Shown here in pieces: positions 25,588 to 33,566 of a stretch of 36,424 nt of DNA. Within the stretch, counting starts at the first letter, position 1. Every line of letters starts with the position of its first letter. The position numbers and the translations under genes are program-made. The notes under the pieces were generated by a model. It was not told where the DNA came from. It did not search any database and saw only the letters and a list, made by a program, of their open reading frames with translations. The stretch is from positions 1-36,424 of the forward strand of contig NZ_JAFGYY010000037.1 of NCBI RefSeq assembly GCF_017491605.1, written 5' to 3'. The stretch is from Pseudomonas sp. 30_B. Lineage in GTDB: Bacteria > Pseudomonadota > Gammaproteobacteria > Pseudomonadales > Pseudomonadaceae.

Positions 25588-26136
25588 ATGCTCAACCAAC
25601 TCCGCCCCGCCATCGCCTCGCTGGTGCTGCTCAGCGCCGTCACCGGCGTTGCCTATCCGCTGGCTGTCACCGCCATCGCCCAGGTGGCCTTCCACGACCA
25701 GGCCAACGGCAGCCTGGTGCGCGATGACCAGGGCAATGCGCGCGGCTCCGCGCTGATCGCGCAGAAATTCGACGGCGCACAGTGGTTCCATTCGCGCCCC
25801 TCGGCCGGCGATTTCGCCACCGTCTCCAGCAGCGCGAGCAACCTCGCGCCCGGCAACCCGGCGCTGGCCGAACGTATCTCCAAGGACGCCGCCGCCCAGC
25901 AGATCGGCGATCAGCCGGTGCCGCTGGCGCTGGTCACCACCTCCGGCAGCGGCCTCGACCCGCAACTGCCGCCCGCCGCCGCGCTGTACCAGGTGCCGCG
26001 TATCGCCCTGGAGCGCGGCGTACCGGCGGCCAGCCTGGAGAAACTGGTGGAAGCCAACACCGAGCGCCCGCTGATCGGCCCCGCCGTGGTCAACGTGCTG
26101 GCGCTGAACATGGCCCTGGCCAGCCTGCCTCGCTAG
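25588..26136 (+). CDS. kdpC: KdpC, K+-transporting ATPase subunit C
   Basis: This 182-residue subunit is held by one N-terminal transmembrane helix (about 9-31, SLVLLSAVTGVAYPLAVTAI), with a periplasmic domain that raises ATP affinity of the pump. Conserved blocks are GSALIAQKFDGAQWFHSRPSA (about 53-73), SNLAPGNPAL, TTSGSGLDPQLPP (about 126-138) and ERPLIGPAVVNVLALN near the end. GAGGAA precedes the ATG; in-frame codons upstream of it lie within the repeats. Length is normal, so the repeats did not damage the gene. Confidence 0.96.
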   Translation: MLNQLRPAIASLVLLSAVTGVAYPLAVTAIAQVAFHDQANGSLVRDDQGNARGSALIAQKFDGAQWFHSRPSAGDFATVSSSASNLAPGNPALAERISKDAAAQQIGDQPVPLALVTTSGSGLDPQLPPAAALYQVPRIALERGVPAASLEKLVEANTERPLIGPAVVNVLALNMALASLPR

Positions 26137-26185
26137 ACTCCAGCGCCAGTGCCGACCACTGTCGCGGTACCAGGAAGAACGCCGG

Positions 26186-26246
26186 GCCGTCCGTTGGCAG
26201 AGGACGGCTCCCTCTCCCTTTGGGAGAGGGTTGGGGTGAGGGTTTT
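26186..26246 (+). terminator. Terminator-like double hairpin between kdpC and kdpD
   Basis: The first stem is GCCGTCC (26186-26192) with GGACGGC (26202-26208). The second is CCCTCTCCC-TTT-GGGAGAGGG (26210-26230), which can also pair with GGGGTGAGGG (26233-26242), right before TTTTTT. The second unit is a common Pseudomonas intergenic repeat. The stem plus T run could reduce read-through from kdpFABC into kdpDE. Confidence 0.55.
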
Positions 26247-26302
26247 TTGCAGTCTCATTCCACCCATGAAATGAGCACCCCAAGTGCTCCGAGGATAGCC
26301 CC

Positions 26303-28960
26303 ATGACCGACCCCAACCGCGCCGACGCCCTGCTGGCCGACCTGCCCCCCATGGGCCGTGGTCGCCTGAAAGTGTTCCTCGGCGCCGCGCCGGGTGTCGG
26401 CAAGACCTACGCCATGCTCCTGGCCGCCCAGAGCCAGCTGCGCCAGGGCGTCAAGCTGCGTGTCGGCGTCGTCGAAACCCATGGCCGCGCCGAGACCGAA
26501 GCCTTGCTCGCCGGCCTGCCGCAGCAGGCGCTCAAGCGCTCCGTGTATCGCGGCATCACCCTGGAGGAAATGGACCTCGACGGCCTGCTCGGCGACCCGC
26601 CGACGCTGGCGCTGGTGGACGAGCTGGCCCACAGCAACGCCCCCGGCAGCCGCCATGCCAAGCGCTGGCAGGACATCCAGGAACTGCTCTCCGCCGGCAT
26701 CGACGTCTACACCACGGTCAACGTCCAGCATCTGGAAAGCCTCAACGACCAGGTGCGCGACATCACCGGCGTGCAGGTGCGCGAAACCGTGCCCGACAGG
26801 GTGCTGCAGGAGGCCTTTGAGCTGCTGCTGGTGGATTTGCCACCCCGCGAGCTGCTGGAGCGCCTGCGCGAAGGCAAGGTCTACGTGCCCGAGCAGGCCC
26901 GCGCCGCCATCGACGCCTTCTTCAGCCAGACCAACCTCACCGCCCTGCGCGAGCTGACCATGCAGACGGCGGCGGCGCGGGTCGATGCCGACCTGGCCCA
27001 TCGCTACCGCCAGCAGGGCAGCGAAGCGCCGGCCGTGCGCGGTCGGCTGTTGGTCGGCGTGGATGGCGAGCACAACGCCGAGCGCCTGGTGCGCCATGCC
27101 AGCCGCGTGGCCGAGCGCCGGCATCTGCCCTGGTCGCTGGTCCACGTCGATACCGGCGAGGCGCGCAGCGAAGAGTCGCGCATGCAATTGCAGAATGCCC
27201 AGCAACTGGCCGAGCGCCTGGGCGGCGACGTGGTGGAACTGCGCGGCGGCGAAGTGGCGCGCACCCTGGTCGAGCACGCCAAGGAGCGCCGCGCAACCCT
27301 GCTGCTGGTCGGCCGTTCGCGGCAGCGCTGGTATCGCCAGCTGTTCGGTGGCGGCCTCGCCGCGCGTTTGCTGCGCCTGGGCGACGGGCTGGAGATCAGC
27401 GTGCTCGACAGCGAGGCCGATCTCGCGCCGCCGAAGGCGCGTCCGCAGTCGCCCTGGCCCTGGGGCCGCTACCTGCTCGCCGCCCTGGCCGCGGCTGGCG
27501 CCAGCGCGCTGGCCTGGGCCGTGGCGAGCGTACTGGAGCTGCCGAACATCTCCCTGGTGTTCCTGGCCGCCGTGCTGCTGGTGGCGGTGCGCAGCAGCCT
27601 CGGCCCGGCGCTGGCCTGCGCGGTGCTGTCGTTCCTGGCCTACGACTTCCTGTTCATCCCGCCGCATTTCTCCTTCGCCATCCAGCGCGAGGAGGACGTG
27701 CTGACCCTGCTGTTCTTCCTGCTCATGGCCGGCCTCACCGGCAACCTTGCGGCCCGCCAGCGCCGGCAGTTGCAGGCATTGCGCGAGACGCAGGAGGAGA
27801 CCAGCCAGATGCTCGAACTGTCGCGCAAGCTGACTGCCGCCACCGACCGCCGGGCCGTGATGGCTGCCGCGGTGCAGCAACTGGGTGGTTGGGAGGGACT
27901 GGATTTTTGTCTGCTCGGCCGCGTCAATGGCGAGTGGAAAATGGAGGGAGGCCTGAACCGCCCGCTGGACGACCAGGAGCGCGCCGCCGCCGATTGGGCC
28001 TGGCAGCACGACCAGCCCGCGGGCCTGGGCACCGGCACGCTGCCGGGCGGGCGCTGGTGGTGGTGGCCGCTGTCCGGCGAGGAAGGGCCGCTGGCGCTGC
28101 TGGGCGTCAGCCCACGCGATTCGCAACCTTTGCCGGGGGCGCGCCGTCGTCTGCTGGCTGCGCTCGGCCAGCCGCTGGCGCAGGCATTGGCCCGCGCGCG
28201 CCTGGCTGAAGACCTCGAGGCCGCGCGCCTGCACGGCGAAACCGAACAACTGCGCAGCGCGCTGCTGGCCTCGGTCAGCCATGATCTGCGCACGCCGCTG
28301 ACCTCCATGCGTGGCGCCATCGACAGCCTGTTGGCCCTGGGCGATGCGATTCCGCCCGACGACCGCCGAGAGCTGCTGGAAAGCACACGCGACGAAGCCG
28401 AGCGCCTGGACCGCTATATCCAGAACCTGCTGGACATGACCCGCCTGGGCCATGGTGGCCTGAAACTGTCCCGCGACTGGGTGTCGCCCGGCGACATCGT
28501 CGGCAGCGCGCTCAACCGCCTGCGCGCGGTGGTCGCTCCGTATCGCGTGGAAACGCGTGTACCGCCGGAGCTGCCGCTGCTGTATGTGCATGCCGCGCTG
28601 ATCGAACAGGCGCTGGTCAACGTGCTGGAAAACGCCGCGCGTTTCTCGCCGCCCCAAGGCCGCCTGCGGGTGGCGGTGGAGGCGGTTGACGAGGAGCTGC
28701 GCTTCCTGGTCAGCGACGAAGGGCCGGGCATCCCGCTCGCCGAGCGGGAGAAGATCTTCGACATGTTCTACACCGCCGCGCGTGGCGACCGGGGCGGGCA
28801 GGGCACCGGCCTGGGCCTGGCGATCTGCCAGGGCATGGTCGGCGCCCACGGTGGGCGGATCACGGTGGAGGACGGTATCGACGGACGCGGCACCACCCTA
28901 GTGCTGCACCTGCCGCTGCAGCAGCAACCGGACCTGGAGCAGCTTGATGCCGCCCTCTGA
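26303..28960 (+). CDS. kdpD: KdpD, K+/turgor-responsive sensor histidine kinase
   Basis: This 885-residue inner-membrane kinase has an N-terminal KdpD domain with Walker A GAAPGVGKT (about 27-35), a Usp-like domain (about 245-370: GRLLVGVDGEHNAERL, LLVGRSRQRWYRQ), four clustered transmembrane helices (about 390-490), a GAF-like region, phospho-acceptor His660 in SVSHDLRTPLTSM, and an ATPase domain with NVLENAARFSPP, DEGPGIP and GTGLGLAI. It phosphorylates KdpE to induce kdpFABC at low K+ and is itself modulated by PTS-Ntr and c-di-AMP in some species. GAGGAT precedes the ATG. It overlaps kdpE by 14 bp if the earlier kdpE start is used. Confidence 0.96.
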   Translation: MTDPNRADALLADLPPMGRGRLKVFLGAAPGVGKTYAMLLAAQSQLRQGVKLRVGVVETHGRAETEALLAGLPQQALKRSVYRGITLEEMDLDGLLGDPPTLALVDELAHSNAPGSRHAKRWQDIQELLSAGIDVYTTVNVQHLESLNDQVRDITGVQVRETVPDRVLQEAFELLLVDLPPRELLERLREGKVYVPEQARAAIDAFFSQTNLTALRELTMQTAAARVDADLAHRYRQQGSEAPAVRGRLLVGVDGEHNAERLVRHASRVAERRHLPWSLVHVDTGEARSEESRMQLQNAQQLAERLGGDVVELRGGEVARTLVEHAKERRATLLLVGRSRQRWYRQLFGGGLAARLLRLGDGLEISVLDSEADLAPPKARPQSPWPWGRYLLAALAAAGASALAWAVASVLELPNISLVFLAAVLLVAVRSSLGPALACAVLSFLAYDFLFIPPHFSFAIQREEDVLTLLFFLLMAGLTGNLAARQRRQLQALRETQEETSQMLELSRKLTAATDRRAVMAAAVQQLGGWEGLDFCLLGRVNGEWKMEGGLNRPLDDQERAAADWAWQHDQPAGLGTGTLPGGRWWWWPLSGEEGPLALLGVSPRDSQPLPGARRRLLAALGQPLAQALARARLAEDLEAARLHGETEQLRSALLASVSHDLRTPLTSMRGAIDSLLALGDAIPPDDRRELLESTRDEAERLDRYIQNLLDMTRLGHGGLKLSRDWVSPGDIVGSALNRLRAVVAPYRVETRVPPELPLLYVHAALIEQALVNVLENAARFSPPQGRLRVAVEAVDEELRFLVSDEGPGIPLAEREKIFDMFYTAARGDRGGQGTGLGLAICQGMVGAHGGRITVEDGIDGRGTTLVLHLPLQQQPDLEQLDAAL

Positions 28961-29696
28961 AAGGCCCAAGCTTGATGGCCTCGCCAGCCAGTCCAGCTCC
29001 CCGATGAACGCCAGCGCCGCCACCATCCTGGTCGTCGACGACGAACCGCAGATCCGCAAGTTCCTCCGTATCAGCCTGAGCGCCGGCGGCTACAAGGTGC
29101 TCGAAGCCGGCACCGGCGAGGAGGGCCTGGCCCAGGCCGCGCTGGGCCGACCGGACCTGGTGGTGCTCGACCTCGGTCTGCCGGACAAGGACGGCCAGGA
29201 CGTGCTGCGTGAACTGCGCGAGTGGTCGCAGGTGCCGGTGCTGGTGCTCTCGGTGCGCGCCAGCGAGAGCGAGAAGGTGCTGGCGCTGGACGGCGGCGCC
29301 AATGACTACGTGACCAAGCCCTTCGGCATCCAGGAATTCCTTGCGCGCATCCGTGTGCTGCTGCGCCAGGGGGCTGGTGGCGAGACGCAGGCAGCGGTGG
29401 TCGCGGTGGGGCCGCTGAGTGTGGATTTCTCCTACCGGCGGGTGTTGCTCGACGGCGAGGAAGTTTCGCTGACGCGCAAGGAGTACGCGGTGCTCTCGAC
29501 CCTGGCGCGGCACGTTGGGCGGGTGGTGACCCAGCAGCAGTTGCTCAAGGATATCTGGGGGCCGACGCATACCGAGGACACCCACTATCTGCGCGTCGTC
29601 GTAGGCCACCTGCGGCAGAAGCTCGCTGACGACCCGGCAAGCCCGCGATTCATCGTTACCGAAGCGGGGGTTGGTTACCGCTTGCGCGAGAGTTGA
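28947..29696 (+). CDS. kdpE: KdpE, response regulator (OmpR/PhoB type)
   Basis: This is a two-domain regulator that, phosphorylated by KdpD, activates the kdp promoter. The receiver holds the acidic pair in LVVDDEPQIRKFLRI, the phosphorylated Asp in VVLDLGLPD and Lys in DYVTKPFG; the winged-helix DNA-binding domain ends with VVTEAGVGYRLRES. Two starts are possible. ATG 28947, used here, has GGAG at good spacing and overlaps kdpD; ATG 29004 gives 231 residues, closer to the usual length, but has no ribosome site. The phospho-Asp is residue 75 or 56 respectively. No terminator is seen downstream; the repeat block 29740-30211 follows. Confidence 0.93.
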   Translation: MPPSERPKLDGLASQSSSPMNASAATILVVDDEPQIRKFLRISLSAGGYKVLEAGTGEEGLAQAALGRPDLVVLDLGLPDKDGQDVLRELREWSQVPVLVLSVRASESEKVLALDGGANDYVTKPFGIQEFLARIRVLLRQGAGGETQAAVVAVGPLSVDFSYRRVLLDGEEVSLTRKEYAVLSTLARHVGRVVTQQQLLKDIWGPTHTEDTHYLRVVVGHLRQKLADDPASPRFIVTEAGVGYRLRES

Positions 29697-29739
29697 TCGC
29701 ACGGCGCTCCTGCAGGCTGACTCTGGTATCACCGTTTTC

Positions 29740-29763
29740 GTAGGAGCGGACTCCGTCCGCGAT
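29740..29763. repeat. REP element, GCGGACTCCGTCCGC type
   Basis: This 24-bp REP at the left edge of repeat copy B is followed by GCTCTT, as at 18778 and 36137. The 29697-30228 interval has no supportable gene. Confidence 0.8.
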
Positions 29764-29773
29764 GCTCTTCTTG

Positions 29774-30064
29774 TTTGGGTGTTCTGCGCCGCTTCGGCAT
29801 GTGCTGGGACATTTTGTTTCGCCCCCTCGGGCGAGTCCCTTTTGGCGCCCCAAAAGGAACCAAAAGGGCTTGCCCCTGCATCCGGTTTTTCGCTTAGGCG
29901 AAAAATACCCTCGCTCCATCGGAGTTTCAGGGGCCCGCGTCGACGGGCCATCCCTGGCCCGACGACGCTCTCGCGACATCCATGTCGCTCAACCCCTGAA
30001 ACTCCGATTCCACTCGGCCTCCTGAAGGGGCGCTCCGGCGCGTGCGGAGATTTCTCTGGAAGTC
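29774..30064. repeat. Dispersed multi-hairpin repeat, copy B
   Basis: This copy aligns with copy A. H1 TCGCCC-CCTC-GGGCGA (29819-29834) is identical. H2 is CCCTTTTGG (29837-29845) with CCAAAAGGG (29860-29868); a nearer alternative right arm CCAAAAGG is at 29850-29857. H3 is TTTTTCGC-TTAG-GCGAAAAA (29886-29905). H4 is extended to 14 bp: CGGAGTTTCAGGGG (29920-29933) with CCCCTGAAACTCCG (29993-30006), enclosing CGGGCCA-TCCC-TGGCCCG and GCGACAT-CC-ATGTCGC (29973-29988). The H2 and inner-H4 stems differ from copy A by changes on both arms that keep pairing. Confidence 0.8.
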
Positions 30065-30094
30065 CTTAAGAGCCAGAGCGGTGTACATGCTTTC

Positions 30095-30211
30095 GTAGGA
30101 GCGGACCTTGTCCGCGAAATCCATCGCGACGAAATCCGCGCTAACAGGGATACGCCTGGGTATGTCGCCGACCTGTAGGACCGAGGGGGACGCCCAGTCC
30201 TTGCTCGCGAA
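30095..30211. repeat. REP and extended REP arm, same orientation
   Basis: 30095-30118 is a GCGGACCTTGTCCGC-type REP. 30175-30211 is a 37-bp arm with an internal insert (GGACGCCCAGTCC, itself a small hairpin) between the usual REP halves. The second is inverted relative to its relative at 19255-19291. It ends 17 bp before the patatin stop codon. Confidence 0.6.
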
Positions 30212-30228
30212 CCACACAACACCGGCGG

Positions 30229-31266
30229 TCAATACCGATTCTCTTCCTCATACCGATCCAGCGTATCGCTGGCGATCTGCCGGCCGAGGGCGATCAGTTC
30301 CGGGGCCTTGTAGAACTCGAAGAAACGGCACACGCGCTTGGGCACGTTGATCAGGATGTCCGGCGGGTAGCCGGCGATCTTATATTGCGCCAGCGACGTC
30401 TGCATCACCTCGAAGCTTTGGTTCACCAGCTCCAGCAGCGAGGCCGGGCTGCTGCTGTCGATCACCCGGCTGCCGGTGGCCGAGCGTGGCGAGCCCTTGG
30501 CCAGGGGGGCGGCGGCCGGTTGCTGCATTTCCGGTTCGGGCGGTTCCTCCGAGAGGGCTGGCATCGGATTGAGCAGGGCATCGGGCAGCAGCTCCGGTGG
30601 CGGCTCGCTCTCGGTGCGGCGGAAGAAGTTCAGCTTGCTGGAAAGACCGGAAATCACCGCGTCGAAGCGGCCCATGAGCGCGGGCGGGCGCTCGATCACC
30701 GGCAGGGAATACTGGCGCTGATTGGTGGCGTTGAGGTTGACCGCGACGATCAGGTCGGCGTGGGTGGAAACCACCGGGACGATCGGCAGCGGATTGAGCA
30801 GGCCGCCGTCTACCAGCATGCGGCTGCCCTGCATGACCGGGGTGAACAGGCTGGGGATCGCCGCCGAGGCGCGCATGGCCTGGTGCAGGCAGCCTTCCTG
30901 GAACCAGATTTCCTGCTGGTTGGTGAGATCGGTGGCGACGGCGGTGTAGGGGATCGGCAGGTCTTCGATGTCGATCTCGCCGAGCATTTCATGGATCTTG
31001 CCGAATACCCGTTCGCCACGGATGGCGCCGAGGCGGAAGCTCACGTCGAGCAGGCGCAGCACGTCCAGGTAATCCAGGCTTTCCACCCAGTCGCGGTACT
31101 CTTCCAGCTTGCCGGCGGCGTAGATGCCGCCGATCACCGAGCCCATCGAGCAACCGGCGATGCAGACGATCTCGTAGCCGCGCCGTTCGATTTCCTCGAT
31201 CACGCCGATATGCGCGTAACCCCGTGCACCGCCGGAGCCGAGTACCAGCGCGATCTGTTTTGACAT
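30229..31266 (-). CDS. Patatin-like phospholipase
   Basis: This 345-residue cytoplasmic protein has a patatin catalytic domain (about 5-200). The oxyanion loop GSGGARG is at 10-16, nucleophile Ser40 in GCSMGS and catalytic Asp153 in VDGG, forming the Ser-Asp dyad. After about residue 215 comes a low-complexity Pro/Glu/Ala linker and a C-terminal helical region (NQSFEVMQTSL, GYPPDILINVP) typical of the RssA/YchK-like group. There is no signal peptide or secretion domain, unlike the secreted type V patatins such as PlpD. The ATG at 31266 has AGGGGGA upstream; an in-frame extension to 31323 is rejected. It is divergent from selD, sharing a 107-bp promoter region. The lipid substrate is unknown. 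Confidence 0.9.
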   Translation of the reverse strand: MSKQIALVLGSGGARGYAHIGVIEEIERRGYEIVCIAGCSMGSVIGGIYAAGKLEEYRDWVESLDYLDVLRLLDVSFRLGAIRGERVFGKIHEMLGEIDIEDLPIPYTAVATDLTNQQEIWFQEGCLHQAMRASAAIPSLFTPVMQGSRMLVDGGLLNPLPIVPVVSTHADLIVAVNLNATNQRQYSLPVIERPPALMGRFDAVISGLSSKLNFFRRTESEPPPELLPDALLNPMPALSEEPPEPEMQQPAAAPLAKGSPRSATGSRVIDSSSPASLLELVNQSFEVMQTSLAQYKIAGYPPDILINVPKRVCRFFEFYKAPELIALGRQIASDTLDRYEEENRY

Positions 31267-31332
31267 CGGGCATTCCCCCTTGCGAAACATTTCGACGATA
31301 CGCCGGGGCACAAGCCGCGCCAAGGTCGGCTT

Positions 31333-31341
31333 TGCTAGAAT
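31333..31341 (+). promoter_or_regulatory. Extended -10 promoter of selD
   Basis: TGCTAGAAT is an extended -10 element (TGN plus TAGAAT), 32 bp before the selD ATG. No good -35 box was seen at 17 bp, which fits an extended -10 promoter. It lies in the divergent patatin-selD interval. Confidence 0.5.
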
Positions 31342-31373
31342 CGCGGTCTGATTTTCTTTCGCCGGAGTCCGCG

Positions 31374-32408
31374 ATGAGCGAACCGATCCGCCTGACCCAG
31401 TACAGCCATGGTGCCGGCTGTGGTTGCAAGATTTCCCCCAAGGTCCTGGAGGTCATCCTCGCCGGCAGTGGCGCGCAGAACCTCGACCCGAACCTGTGGG
31501 TGGGCAATGCCTCGCGCGATGACGCCGCTGTCTATGCTATCGACGCCGAACGCGGCGTGGTGTCCACCACCGACTTCTTCATGCCGATCGTCGACGATCC
31601 CTTCGACTTCGGTCGCATCGCCGCCACCAACGCCATCAGCGACATCTACGCGATGGGCGGCGACCCGCTGATGGCGATCGCCATCCTCGGTTGGCCGGTG
31701 AACGTGCTGGCGCCGGAAATCGCCCGCGAAGTGATCGCCGGCGGCCGCAAGGTCTGCGACGAAGCCGGCATCCCGCTGGCCGGTGGCCACTCCATCGACG
31801 CGCCCGAGCCGATCTTCGGTCTGGCCGTCACCGGCATGGTCGAGAAGCGCTTCATGAAGCGCAACGACACCGCCAGCGAAGGTTGCAAGCTGTACCTGAC
31901 CAAGCCGCTGGGCATCGGCATCCTCACCACCGCCGAGAAGAAGGCCAAGCTGCGCGCCGAGGACGTCGGCGTCGCCCGCGACTGGATGTGCACCCTGAAC
32001 AAGCCCGGCTCGCGCTTCGGCAAGCTGGAAGGCGTGAAGGCGATGACCGATGTCACCGGCTTCGGCCTGCTCGGCCACCTGGTGGAGATGGCCGATGGCA
32101 GCGGGCTGACCGCGCGCATCCGCTACGACGCCGTGCCGCGCCTTGCCAGCGTCGAGTACTACCTGGAAGCCGGCTGCGTACCGGGCGGTACCTTGCGCAA
32201 CTTCGACAGCTACGGCGAGCGCATTGCGCCGCTGCCGGAGCTGCACAAGCTGCTGCTGTGCGACCCGCAGACCAGCGGCGGTCTGCTGGTGGCGGTGGAG
32301 CCGGCGGGCGAGGCGCAGTTCCTCGCTACTGCCAAGGAACTGGGCATGGATCTGGCGCCCATCGGCGAGCTGGTCGGCCGACAGCGTCACGCGGTCGAGG
32401 TGGTGTGA
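31374..32408 (+). CDS. selD: Selenide, water dikinase (SelD)
   Basis: This 344-residue enzyme makes selenophosphate from selenide and ATP, the selenium donor for selenocysteine and for 2-selenouridine in tRNA. The N-terminal catalytic loop GAGCGCKIS carries Cys16, Cys18 and Lys19, the counterparts of E. coli Cys17, Cys19 and Lys20; it is the Cys form, with no in-frame TGA. DFFMPIVDDPFDFGRIAATNAISDIYAMGG is a metal- and ATP-binding block, with DVTGFGLLGHL and DPQTSGG further on. The ATG at 31374 gives the usual start MSEPIRLTQYSHG. It overlaps mnmH by one base (TGATG). Confidence 0.97.
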   Translation: MSEPIRLTQYSHGAGCGCKISPKVLEVILAGSGAQNLDPNLWVGNASRDDAAVYAIDAERGVVSTTDFFMPIVDDPFDFGRIAATNAISDIYAMGGDPLMAIAILGWPVNVLAPEIAREVIAGGRKVCDEAGIPLAGGHSIDAPEPIFGLAVTGMVEKRFMKRNDTASEGCKLYLTKPLGIGILTTAEKKAKLRAEDVGVARDWMCTLNKPGSRFGKLEGVKAMTDVTGFGLLGHLVEMADGSGLTARIRYDAVPRLASVEYYLEAGCVPGGTLRNFDSYGERIAPLPELHKLLLCDPQTSGGLLVAVEPAGEAQFLATAKELGMDLAPIGELVGRQRHAVEVV

Positions 32409-33508
32409 TGCGCGACAACACCCGCCACTACCGCGAGCTGTTTCTGAACGATGTGAAGATGATGGACGTGCGCGCCCCGGTCGAGTTCGACAAGGGCGCC
32501 TTCCCGCATACCGTGAACCTGCCGCTGATGAACGACATCGAGCGGCAGAAGGTCGGCACCTGCTACAAGCAGAATGGCCAGCAGGCGGCCATCGCCCTGG
32601 GTCACGAGCTGGTCTGCGGCAAGCTCAAGGCCGCACGCATCGAGGCCTGGGCGGCCTTTGCCAAGGCCAATCCAGACGGTTACCTGTACTGCTTCCGCGG
32701 TGGCCTGCGCTCGCAGATCACCCAGCAGTGGCTCAAGAGCGAGGCCGGTATCGACTATCCGCGCGTGGTCGGTGGCTACAAGGCGATGCGCGCCTTCCTC
32801 TTCGACACCACCCAGGCGGCGGCCGAGGAGTGCCAGTTCGTGCTGGTGGGTGGCCTGACCGGCACCGGCAAGACCGAAGTGATCGCCCAGCTGGCCAACA
32901 GCCTCGACCTGGAAGGCCATGCCAACCACCGGGGTTCCGCCTTCGGTCGCCGCGCCACGCCGCAGCCGGCGCAGATCGATTTCGAGAACTGCCTGGCCAT
33001 CGACATCCTGAAGAAGCGCCATGCCGGCATGGAGCAGTTCGTGCTGGAAGACGAAGGGCGCATCGTCGGTAGCTGCTCGGTTCCGCTGGAGCTGTACCAA
33101 GGCATGCAGCACTATCCGCTGGTGTGGCTGGACGACAGCTTCGAGCAGCGCGTGGAGCGCATCCTCAAGGACTATGTGATCGACCTGTGCGCCGACCATG
33201 TGCAGGTGGTGGGCGAGGAGGGCGGTTTCGACGCCTTCGCCGCTTACCTGCGCAAGAGCCTGTCGAGCATCGTCAAGCGCCTGGGCGGCGAGCGCTACCA
33301 GCGCCTGGCCGCGATCATGGATGCTGCTTTGGAAGAGCAGAAACGCAGCGGCGCGGTGGATCTGCACCGGGGCTGGATCGAAGGGCTGCTGGGCGAGTAC
33401 TACGACCCGATGTACGCCTTCCAGCGCGAGAGCAAGGAGTCGCGCATCGAGTTCCGTGGCACCCAGGCCGAAGTGGTCGAGTACCTGCGTTTCCGCGCGG
33501 AGCGCTGA
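32408..33508 (+). CDS. mnmH: tRNA 2-selenouridine synthase (MnmH/SelU)
   Basis: This 366-residue two-domain enzyme swaps sulfur for selenium in the wobble 5-methylaminomethyl-2-thiouridine of tRNA, through a geranylated intermediate. The N-terminal rhodanese domain holds Cys95 in YCFRGGLRS; the C-terminal domain has the P-loop GLTGTGKTEV (149-158) that binds the geranyl donor. NHRGSAFG and QIDFENCLAI are further conserved blocks. Overlap with the selD stop implies translational coupling, and SelD supplies its substrate. No selA, selB or selC is in the window, so whether selenoproteins are also made cannot be judged here. Confidence 0.96.
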   Translation: MRDNTRHYRELFLNDVKMMDVRAPVEFDKGAFPHTVNLPLMNDIERQKVGTCYKQNGQQAAIALGHELVCGKLKAARIEAWAAFAKANPDGYLYCFRGGLRSQITQQWLKSEAGIDYPRVVGGYKAMRAFLFDTTQAAAEECQFVLVGGLTGTGKTEVIAQLANSLDLEGHANHRGSAFGRRATPQPAQIDFENCLAIDILKKRHAGMEQFVLEDEGRIVGSCSVPLELYQGMQHYPLVWLDDSFEQRVERILKDYVIDLCADHVQVVGEEGGFDAFAAYLRKSLSSIVKRLGGERYQRLAAIMDAALEEQKRSGAVDLHRGWIEGLLGEYYDPMYAFQRESKESRIEFRGTQAEVVEYLRFRAER

Positions 33509-33566
33509 GCTCTCTGCGTTTGTTCAAGGCGCTCGCGCTGAGTTCAGCCGGACATTGAACAGACTC

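Noticed and set aside
26255..28849. Very long open frame on the minus strand opposite kdpD (also 11074-13635 minus and 5397-8165 plus)
   Set aside because: These lie opposite well-supported genes, have biased low-complexity composition and match no family; they are side effects of high GC with few stop codons.
31374..32408. Possible selenocysteine codon in selD
   Set aside because: The catalytic position is Cys (TGT/TGC codons) and there is no in-frame TGA before the true stop.
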